A stretch of DNA of 64,000 nucleotides from Hydractinia symbiolongicarpus (taxonomy: Eukaryota > Cnidaria > Hydrozoa > Anthoathecata > Hydractiniidae). Below the pieces are notes generated by a model. That model was not told where the DNA came from and ran no database searches. It saw only the letters and a list, made by a program, of their open reading frames with translations. The DNA lies in assembly GCF_029227915.1 (NCBI RefSeq), contig NC_079878.1, forward strand, positions 20,425,501 through 20,489,500, read 5' to 3'. Below are positions 13,301 to 25,300 of this stretch, piece by piece (the first letter of the stretch is position 1; every line of letters starts with the position of its first letter). Both the position numbers and the translations under genes were made by a program.

Positions 13301-16300
13301 ATCTCGCTTGAAAAAAGCAAGTTAATTTCGTATGAAAGAGTTTAAAAAATGTTGTATGGGAATTTATGTATTTTTTGTAAAATTGGTAAAATCTTGATTT
13401 GTTCATATGATTGTAAGAAGTTCCACTAATTATGCATAACACCATGAACTAGCTCCAAGTGAGGTGTTTATACTTATAGTTTTGCCAAGCCACACTTGGA
13501 CATTCAGTTTGGTCTTTTAATTGTTATATTTCTTTACTACAATCATGGGAGCTGGTTGATGATGTCATGATGTTGCATAATTAGCCAAAAATTTAAGACC
13601 CATATATAACTTAGGAACCAAGAAAGATTTTTTTTCAAAAAAATAACGATTTCTAGGCAATTTTCTAAGGCTTGACTTGTTTTTCGTAGGAGATAGCTTT
13701 AAGTAATTTGGTCTAAATGTGTGTGAATTGGTAAATTTGGTTATTGTCCAGGTTTTCATATTTTTTATTTTCGAAACGATTTCTTGTCAGAAACAGTTTT
13801 TTTTGTGTGACTGCTATGTTATCCGAAAAAAAATTGGGGTGCATGCTTTGTTATAGAAATACATTTTAAGAAAAACTGGGTGAGGTTCAGGTTGAGCTTT
13901 CTGCTTTAAATTTTGTTTTCCTATAAATATCGTATTTTATAAATCAGAATTTCTCTATGTTTCTTTTAGCTTTGTCATCTGGTGACCCACATCGAAGCAT
14001 TCGACTTGCCAACGCACTTCTCAAGCATGTCAACAGTATAAAGAAACACGACCTTCCGAATAAAGAGGAAGTGATCGCCAATATTCATTCGTGTATTGGA
14101 AATGCACATGTCGAGCTGGTGCAATTACCGAAAGCACTTAAACACCATCAGAAGGATTTGGAGATTTCTACCAAGAGGTATACAGAATGTACTGCTTGAT
14201 TGCAAATCATGATAATATATTTATTTTCCATTAATTTGTTTTTGTTTGTCTTTATTGTCTTATATATGCTTTATTCTTAATATTTTTCTGAATCAGAATT
14301 AGGCATGTTTTTGGCACCTGTTGAGTTTGTATTTGATGCAGTTTTTTATTGGACTATTCTCTATGTCATTTTTATTTTAAAGCATATATCTTTACTACAA
14401 ATCAGTATCAGCTTATATCTTGCCATGAATGCTAATTCGAATGCAGTCTAATTGCAACGTTCGCTTTAACTAGTTGTCTTTTTGAGAATTTGTGGAGCGT
14501 TTTTTTTTTAAAGTTCTCTCAAAATCTGTGTTAAATTTTTCATCAGAGTTTGTAAAAGAGTAAGTCCCGTTTTTTATATGAAAGATGCATTTCATGATTT
14601 TATTGATGGTATCCATATATTGATTCTGAGGATATGCTGATGATACGTTACTGTTACCTCACAGAATATCTGACCACCATACGCAACGGAATATTTGAAG
14701 GGTTTAGGCATTGAAAGGACCTAAAAAAGAGTCGGAATCTCCTGTTTAAAAATTTGTCACGTTACCATTTTAAAAGATGTGGCAAGAAGTTGGAAAAACT
14801 AATTTTATGGAAAACAGTATGTTATACCAATGACGTTACGTCAACTGACGTTAGATCTGTGAAGCCGAATGATGTCAGATGTGGAACACCGATTGATGTC
14901 AAATATAAAACACTTAATGACGTCAAATATATAACACCGATTGCGGTCAGATATGGAACACGGATTGACGTTAAATACATAACACCGATTGATGCCAGAT
15001 ATGGAACACGGATTGGTGTCAAATATATAACTCCAATTGACGTTAGATATGGAACACGGATTGACGTCAAATATATAAGACCGATTGATGTCAGATATGG
15101 AACGCGGATAGATATCAAATATATAACTCCAGTTGACGTTAGATATGGAACACGGATTGACGTTAAATACATAACACCGATTGATGCCTGATATGGAACA
15201 CGGATTGGTGTCGAATATATAACTCCAATTGACGTTAGATATGGAACACGGATTGACGTCAAATATATAAGACCGATTGATGTCAGATATGGAACGCGGA
15301 TAGATATCAAATATATAACTCCAATTGACGTTAGATATGGAACACGGATTGACGTCAAATATATAAGACCGATTGATGTCAGATATGGAACGCGGATAGA
15401 TATCAAATATATAACTCCAGTTGACGTTAGATATGGAACACGGATTGACGTCAAATATATAAGACCGATTGATGTCAGATATGGAACGCGGATAGATATC
15501 AAATATATAACTCCAGTTGACGTTAGATATGGAACACGGATTGACGTCAAATATATAAGACCGATTGATGTCAGATATGGAACGCGGATAGATATCAAAT
15601 ATATAACTCCAGTTGACGTTAGATATGGAACATGGATTGACGTCAAATATATAAGACCGATTGATGTCAGATATGGAACGCGGATAGATATCAAATATAT
15701 AACTCCAGTTGACGTTAGATATGGAACACGGATTGACGTCAAATATATAAGACCGATTGATGTCAGATATGGAACGCGGATAGATATCAAATATATAACT
15801 CCAATTGACGTTAGATATGGAACATCGATTAACGTTAGATTGAAAACCGACTGACGCCCATAACACCGAGTCACGTCACACACGTAACCCGAATTCGCGT
15901 CAGATATAGAACACTGCTTTGCGTCAGATTAACCAAAGAGAAGTACATTAACAACACATTTAAAATATTTTTTTATTTGCCATAAGAAATAGAACTTTCC
16001 CGTATTCTCGAGTGTTAAAGTATACGCTGATATAGTCGTCGTGTTTGAAGGATGAATAAGAAAATTTGACACTGTTGCAAGAAAACCATTTGCGAGGCTA
16101 TCATTACTATATTCAAAGCCTTTATTTTCTGTTTTACTACACCACCCTGGGGTATAGAATAAACAAAACCACAAACAAACAATTTTTTCAGCACATAATA
16201 TTACCATTTACATGAAGACATCGATTTCTTGATGTGAAAATTTAAAGGAAACATGCAACGCAGCAAAGAAATCGAATACGAGGAAGGTCTGTAAATGCCA

Positions 16301-19300
16301 AGAAATGCAATGCATTTCACAGGTTGTTTAAATTGGATGAGTTGACATCTGTTAACTCCAATTCTATTGGCTGGTTTTTAGCGTTGCACGTATTATTGGC
16401 GAATAGCCTACAAATTTAGTGATGCGAAGTAAGTCATCGTTTATTCTTTGTGGAATTCGAATTGTTGTGGGAAAATAGTAGCTTAACTTCTCAACCACAG
16501 ATGTATAGTGGGACTGCTCACTGCTAATTTTATGGATCACCCATCAGTTATAGCGTGAATAAATGATTATCAAATGTACTTGCAATTGCATGACAATATA
16601 AATGAGTAATTATTAGTCTAATTTTTAAAGTTAATTTTTTAGTCATGTTTTAACACCTGTAGTTCTGGACGAAACGATTTTTGTATTTTTATTCAGGAGC
16701 GAAATAATTTTAGAAGTTACAGTGACCTCGATGTGAACTTTTAATATGAGTTAGTTTATTATTTATATTTTTGATAGTGTTTATATTTGATTATAATTAA
16801 TTTGTAGGTTGTAGCCATAACATTTAAAGTTTGTTTGCTTTTAAAGTCTCCTACAATCTGTCACGCCTAAGAACTTACGGACGTTTTTGTTTTAGTAAGT
16901 TGCAAGATGGTAAATCACGTGCTCTTGACAATGTTGGCCGTGTATACGCAAGAATGGGACAATTCGAAAAAGCTGTAGAAAGGTAGGTGTTATTAATTTT
17001 TAATTTTTAAGGTAACTTACAAGCTGTCACGCAAAACTTTTTTATAAACAGCCTTTTGCTGTTTCTTCTTTTGCATGTATCACTTTTCTCCTTTTTAGAC
17101 CTGCCTGGCACAGGTGAGGTCGTATAAAATGACCTTTGCCAGTCCGTCCGTTACCAGCTTTTCTTAGAATTGGATCATAAGTTTTTTAGAGAACAATGGA
17201 CCCTCGAATGTGACAAATTCAGTTTTTTTTGAAAAAATCTTATTTGCCCAAATGGATTTATGCGCAAAATTACGACATTCTTAAGGCTTGGAGTTTTTTC
17301 TGATTTTTTTGCGCAATAGCAGAAAACAATTGACCCTCCAATGTGACGAAGTCAATTTTTGAAATTTTTATTCCCGACCCAATAATGGTGGATTCGTGGG
17401 CAAAATGAGTCAAAACGGTTCAAATATACGGATTTTCAAGCTTTTATGAGGATTGGAGTATTAGTTTTTTACAGGTAGGTCCATTGAAGTTTCTCCTGTT
17501 ACCGTTATAATCATATTGAGGTTACATTGGCACTTAATTTTTAAACAGGATTAAACAAACTTATCCTTTTCGAATATTTAGGCGCATTGCCACATCTCAG
17601 TTGGAGACAGTTATCAATGCGAGACCTGTGTTCTGAATGTATACGCCATGTACACATTGATATTGCCTACCCAATTTTGCGTTGTAGTCGCAAGGTCAGG
17701 GGGCTTAGTTCACAGCGTGAGCATGGGTAGACTGTAAGTATTGTAACAGCACTTGCTCCTTATGGCCACTCAGCCACTCGATACTTTAGAGGACGTCAAC
17801 CAGATCTTCATTTGAATACCTTGTTTATATCTATTATTCCCAAGGCGGTTGGCGTTTCAACTTTAAAAGTGAATGCGAGTTAACTAGAGAAGCGAGAATA
17901 TATTTTTTTATTATGCAATGTTTTTAATGTTGAGGGATTAATTTTTTTGGATTCACCTGTTAATTACGTCACGAGTTACTCTATAATTTGTTGAAACAAC
18001 AATTTGAGTTTAAAATTTAAAGTTCGTCAATCAAACATGGCCATCTTTTACCGTGTGTGTTTTTTCTGTAGTAACTTTTAAGTTAATTTTTTTTCGTTTT
18101 TTCGAGCTTTGCATATTTTAAACAAAACTTCCGTTCCTTTGCGATCCTGAGATAGAAAGGCAATTCCTTTCATAAAAACGTTATTTATGGTCCCTAGAAA
18201 TCTATATTATAAAATAACCGTATTCCGTCTCTCTGTGCGCGAAAATAAAGTCCGTGTCTTTTTATGGATTTTATATTAACCTTTAAAATATCTATACCCA
18301 CTTTCCTGTGAAGTTTATCATTATTATGTGGTTGTATTCAACGTATATACAGTGTTAGTGTTGTCTTGTTGTTAAAATCAGTTATTTTGGTGAAATTCCT
18401 CTCGCGAGACCATTTATCACTTAAGATTACCTACTATAGAATCTCTAATTCTTATTTTTTTCACTTTTACAGATTAACTGTTCAGAGTCTTTTTCTTCTC
18501 TGGCATATTTAAACAATGCTCTTAGTCTGGAAAGGAACATTTTTATTTTGTTTACACCAACTTAGACAGGACGTAATTTCACAGAATGACCTGCACTTAA
18601 TAAAGAAGGCTTTCGAAGGAGGAGCGCAATCGCCATTTTTTGTGTCGCAATCTTTAATAATTCACATGTTTGATCCATGCATGTAATTTTGTTGGTCAAC
18701 TCTGTCACGCCCTTCTTTCCACAGTGATTTCCTCTTTTGCGTCCACACATCAATCTTTCCATTAATGTCATTCCTGTCTATTACTGTCCGCTATATTTAT
18801 TCTTGTTATTTAGAGACGGCTAATTAATCTGCTATATTTATTCTTGTTATTTGGAGACGGCCAATTAATCTGCTATATTTGGCTAATTAGTGGGCAGGGC
18901 CTGCAATAAGAAGGTGGTCAAGTTATTTAAACGTTCCTCTTTGTGGTTGAAGTCAATTATCAGATTACCAAACAGGACAGCCTTCGTAGGTTAGGTGGCC
19001 TGTCTATTATGGATCCAAAGAGGCATTTTAGTGGCAATATAATAAGCCATGGGTTGCCATGGTTCGCGTGAGTTGTTTATATCCTGTTGTTACAGAAGTC
19101 GTCTAAATTTCCACGAGGTGTTGTTAGCCAAGATGATTGTGTTTAATGAGTCTTCTTCAGCTAGAGTAATTTTATGTTGTCATGGCGGATTCTGAATTTA
19201 TATAATGTGTATCTTAAATTTACTTTTTTAATTTTTTTGTATAAATATGAAAGGCCTGATTATTTTTAACAACCTGTCGTTCAAATAGTCAAACAAAATC

Positions 19301-22300
19301 TACAGGTCGTCAATTATTGGAAGGATAAAATCAAGTCTTTCTCAGTAGGCGCTCCAAAGTATTAAAAAGTGTGACATAAATCTAGATCATTTTCATCTAT
19401 TATTTAATTTTGTTGTGTAAACCAGATAGTACGCAGGGGCGTAGTCAATAAAAGGGGGTTACCACCCCAGGGGTCAATCATTCGACGTTTAAATATTTTA
19501 GGTGAAATACCAATTTTAGGGAGAATAGAATGTCTTCAACTGATTTGTCGTTTACAGGGTCACCAGAACTTCTGTTTGAAGACTTGTGATTTCAAGGTAT
19601 TGATAGTACTCCTGCATTTTGGGCTGAATATTTCTTGAAGCGATTTGTCTGTTCAAAATTGCTTCCCCGCAGCCTTATTGATTTCCGCCAGTGAAGGCGG
19701 AATCTTTAAAATCGCCTGAGGAGATAGATCGATAGAGACAGCGCAGCTAGGCTGGACGCCCGAAACTCATCCAGGCTAAAGCCTAAATCCTCGTTTCGAC
19801 AGAGTTTTTTCTGAGAACGAGGCTAAAATGAGTTTTCAGCCAATAAGAATCCTAACGTGCAACAAATTGTTTTATTATCCAATGAACAATACTTTATTAA
19901 AGTTTATATGTTGTCGAAAGTTAAAGCTCGTGCAGTGTAGCATAATGAAGATCGTCTTATAATGCGCCATCTTTGATTTTATTAACCTTTCCCTTTAATA
20001 ATTACGTCATTTCCTTCTGTACAATTTTGCAAGCACGTAGACTAAAGCTATATTCAACAGAACTAATTAATTATTCATGAATTTTAATTTAAAGAGGAAC
20101 TGTTGAGGATGAATATTTTTGGTGAAAGATAATGTATGTAATGTAATCTATAAAATCGTGGCAATTTATAAAAGAAAAAATAAGAATACGTAGTCTGAAA
20201 TTAACCTTTCGTAACTGATTATGTAGAAAAAAATTGCTGCCACCTTAAAAGATATTTTCCAAGTTGTTTTCATTTTGTTTTATTGTTCATCAATTTTCAG
20301 GTTTATTATTTTTCTTTTAAAATTGTTCTTATAGAGAAATGAAGTTTAAGTAAGTGAAGTTAGCTATGATTTACAGTTACAATAATAATCAAAAATTGAA
20401 TTTTAAAATTTTAGAATATTGTTCCCCCATATTACTCAGTCCTCTTCAAAGTTCAGTAGCTACTTTTTCAGATTATTGCTAATGGCGGAAATCTTTAAGC
20501 TGCAGGGCTTCTTGTTTCAAACTCCCGTTAAGTTATTTCATTATTTCATGTTCACAGGCGGACAAATTCCACGAATATTGATTCCGACGGGTCTTAATCT
20601 GAGGACCGACAAACCCGTGGATTCTTCCACGGGGTAACGACTAATTGTTTGTTATAACTTTTAAAAAATGCGATAATTTTTGAAACATGGCTACCGTAAA
20701 TGACGGAACAAGCGCCTTTTGCCGAATAACCGCCCCTGCCGAAATATAATACTTGTTTTTGTTTTAGTAAAGTTAATAAGCGCCCCTGCTTAAATAAGCG
20801 CTCCTAAGGAATAAGCGCCCCCCTCCCCAACCTAAACATAAACATTTTAAATGAGCGCCCCGGGCGCTTACTCCGTCATTTACGGTAAGCAAATTAAGAA
20901 AAGTTGATGTGAACGACTGGTTACATTGCAGTAACGACTGGTTACATTGCAGTAACGACTGGTTACATTGCAGTAATAACGACTTCACGAATCAAGGTCG
21001 TCTACGAAGAAGAAAATATTATTTTTTATGCATATGCATATCAGACGTTAAACTCCAGAAACAAACTTGCTTGAAATAATCAGCGTAATCAACTTCCTTT
21101 TCAGCTGGACCGAGAAACTACCTTTGGTGAAAACACCCCTTGAAAGCACGTGGCTGTTTCATGAAATTGGGCGATGTCATTTAGAATTAGGAGAATGTGA
21201 GGACGCAAAAAACTATGGCTTAAAATCTCTCGCCGCGGCGAAAGATTGCGACGACGAATTATGGCAACTCAATGCGTCCGTTCTTATCGCGCAGTCTGAA
21301 GGTTAGTCTTGCTATTCATTTAGAATGTTACTTGTGTTTACGTTGTGTTGGACCCAGGATGCTAAGATATTGTTCCCCTTAAATTAAATTAGAAAGTTAC
21401 CATGTATCTGTGTATCTTAATTGAATTAATTGTCGTAAGAATTTTTGTGAAAATAAAATTCAATTTTTACTAAAATGAATATTCACGAGAGATAGATTTG
21501 GCGAATTTCGCAAAATTTTATACCCTTTTAAGAGCTTTTATGTAGCAGACATATAAGAATACTGATGGTGAAATTCACATATGTATTACATGTAGTTCGG
21601 AAGCAATTCAGAAGAAAAAGAATAGTGTAAATCGTTTTTAGAGCTAAAATAAAAAGTACAAATATACACGGGAATTAACTTTCGCGAATATTTTAAATAG
21701 CGAGTTTTCGAATAATTTTCTTGGAAACTTAAATTCGTAAAATTGGCTAAAATTATTTACATTATTTACTTCAAGTGTCGCCGTTTGTGCTGGTCTGAGA
21801 AACACTAGGATAATGGGACAAATAAAAGCCACTGTTTACTCGTTTTTTATTGTTGGTTGTGTACTTAAAAGGAGTAGTTTATTCTACCGTAAAATATGAG
21901 AAATATTTCAGGGAAATGAAATTACATGGTTGGAAAAACTCATTTAAATGATTAGCCATGCACGGCGCAAGCTAACTTCATGTAACTGGTGGCACGAATA
22001 TGAATGTTTAATCCATTCACGATAGATAGATGGACTTTAGTTCATTAAATTAGACTTTTGATTTGACTTTAAGCTTTAACAAGGAACCACTAGGTGGATA
22101 GAAGCCGGAAAAAACTTTTGTATACACCCTAAAATTAACCAAGATCGACCAATCAGCTTTGAGATACAGCTGCGTAAGGTTTAAAAGATTTGAAACAATA
22201 AATTTACGCCGTTGTACAGAGAAATCTAGGAGCGTATATTTTTTTATGTTCCTATCTTTATGCATATATCCTTGGATATCTAAAAATACATGCTGGAATA

Positions 22301-25300
22301 TTTTTAAAGTGACTGCGTTAAGTAATTGCGAACATTTTTTCGCCCGCCCGAAAGTTTATTTTTTTAAACTTTCCGAATCAAAAAAGCAAAAGCTTTTCTC
22401 GCAAAATATACCAATTCCCTATCTATTTTTGTTACCACCATAACTAATTTTGTTTTTATGATATTCTGCATTTTTGCATGCGTATTTTGCAGAACAAAAA
22501 CGCATATGGAAATAGGTCTACAAATAATTCTCGATTTGCTTCATTTCTTTGTTTTTTGATGAAAGCCTCTCTCTTTAATCTCTCGCAATTTGAAGCTGCT
22601 AAGTTTCAAAAAAATGTCTCTCTTTTCTCCCAAACGTCTGAATCAAGGTTCGATGAGTGAGAAAAAGTCACTGCTTTCAGACAATTAATTGGTTCAAACA
22701 TATTTACGAAAATCTAAAAATCTGAGAATGCATCAATATTTGAGTTTCCTTTTTCAATTTTTTTTTACCAAAAATAAAAAAAAAAATCGCTGTCACAAGT
22801 TTTTTCCCTGAAATTGGCTAAAAAATTTTTTCGCGAAAGGTTCTACCGTTGAAAGTACATTTTCGCGTAAATATTCTTCAGACACGCATTTTGTGCACCT
22901 GCAGCTTTTTTCGTCTAATTTTTAATTTTATTCTTAATAGTAAAGCACGACTTCAGTTGGTCTATTTTGATTCTGATTTATTGCATTTTCTTTCTTTGAG
23001 ATTTAAATGTTTATATGAGAAATAGGTGTTTTTTGTTGCAAGTGGAGCTCTATAATTGTGTTTATGAAGAATCGAGCCGGTGAAAAGAAACGACCAAGCC
23101 ATCGTTACCTTAAGAGAGTATAGCAAGAGAACATCGTAGATTGTTCTTATTTTATGGCATATTTAGACGCGTACTGTATTTAGTTACGAAACCAATAATT
23201 TAAGCCTGCACCTTTTTTTGTAGCTAATTTTTTGACAAATCCGTGTTCTTATAAAATTATTTTTGTACAGAAAAGGTATTGTACTGGAAAATTTAAAACA
23301 CTTAAAACAATTTTATTTATTTTCTGCAAACGTAAACAAAATTAGGAACTTCCAGACGGACGTTTCAACTCATTATAAATTCTGTTCTACATACGATAAA
23401 TTCCTTCCTCAGATAAGCTTTCAACTGTTTATACATTTTTTGAAGTTCTTGCTACCTGCCATAACATTCTAGAGAAGCGGGAGCAAATGATAGCGAGTAG
23501 TGTTATGACGCAAGCAGAGCTCTGGAGAATAGAGCTGCTCGTGTTAATCATCGCGCCACGTGAAGGCATCATACCGATTCTAATTAGCGTTGTTTTTCTC
23601 ACGTTAATTAGAAGTAATCATCTACTTAACTTGCTCATGAAAATTAATTGTCACGTGATGACTAATAAAACGACTTCCATTTTGTATTATTATCAAGTTT
23701 TTTATTCGACTACCTAATATTAGCCAACGTAATATTGAACTTTCGTATGTCAGCACAATTTCCTTGATGTTATCGCACGTCGGTTTTATACGTCACAACA
23801 CGGGAATGTTCTTGCGTCTACAGTTCACAACGAGTTAAATTTTTTAATTAAATTTAATTTTAGGCAGAAAAAAGGACAATATTAGGAAATTTCAGGACTG
23901 GCACGCCCTTAGGTTTTTGTGAAGCAGGAAAACGGTCTTCCGGTATTAAAAATTTTTACTGGGTTTATCAAGGTGTTTTCAGTTTACTTGGAAACCTTGC
24001 CGCACGTGACTATCACGTGATCATTTTTTTAAGAGTTGAGCACTTTATTATGTTTAACAGATAGGAGGCGCCTCTGTATGCAAAAATCACACGGCTGCTC
24101 GTACCGAACTAAATTTTCTGTTCACAGTAGGTAGCAAATAGGAGGTCGGGACATATTTACAAACGTTTGAATGGTTTTAGCAAGTTTCGCGATAAAAATC
24201 TTCACTTAATCATTTTTTTTTGTTTCCTTATCTTGACTCGATTAGTTTTCTGTGCGAAAGAAGCCTTGTTAATTAATCGATAGATTAGATGCATTATTCA
24301 GTTTATTGAACGAAATGTAATTAAAGTTTCCGTCCAACACAAGTTAATTTCAGTCACCATAGAGAGAGACACTGCAGCTAATATGTTTCTAAACATTGTT
24401 CAAACGACGAGGAGAAGGAAAAAGTCTCGTGCTGTAAAACGTAATAACCTAGAATTATCGCCCTGCAGAGATATTATGTCGCGTCAAATAAGTTAATTAT
24501 TGCGCTGTTGTAGTAAAGTGCCCTCTGATTAACTTGTTTTTGTGCTGAAAGAACACTCACTTCAATTTTTATTACGTTTGTGTTTGACATCCTCTTATGC
24601 GATTAACACAGCTTGACCTTGTTCTACCAGGAATCAGAAAAATAGAATTACTACAGATCAGAAAAATTAAAAGGTCCGTTTAAACTGCTGTTACCACAAA
24701 CTGGTAAAACCCATATACCTTAATTAACAAAATTTCCTTCTCACATCAAATTTTCGCGCATTGCTGCTGCGTGAAAATTTGATTTGTTAAATGTTTACAG
24801 CATCGTATTGTAACAAAAATTTAATTTTTTTTAGTCAAACTTGGTAACTTAAATGAAGGCGTGGATGCGTTTAACGATGCGTTGGTGTTAGCAACTTCGT
24901 TATCAGACCTCGCTGCCGAAGCTGCCATTACTAAAGCTCTAGACGATCTGAAAAAGAAATTACACGAGGGTACATTAGTTGTTACGATAATTTACTTGCG
25001 TTTCTCGAACAAGTTTTCATGAAGAAACTTAAGTCTCTTATCCCTTTTTAGATTCTGATGACCTCTCTGATAAAAGGGGAACAGATTCAGATAACGAATC
25101 AGATTTATCGCACAAGGATGGAGACCGCTCTGACGCTGAAAGCGAACACAGTGAAACTGAAGAGACGCGGCGAGGTAAAGTTACAGATGGTGTCAGATCT
25201 ACGGATAGTAGCGATGAAGAAGAAACACATGTAGATATAGATGCAGAGGATACCCCAAGAGATGCAAGTGACGCTGATACTACTCCTCGCAATAAAAACG

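Noticed and set aside
14822-15883. Long minus-strand frames (353 and 341 codons) and a 145-codon plus-strand frame
   Set aside because: They run through the 24-bp satellite, whose period is a multiple of three and lacks stops in several frames. The peptides are pure repeats with no family resemblance.
14830-15930. CRISPR-like array
   Set aside because: Repeats are contiguous with no unique spacers, and the context is a eukaryotic intron.
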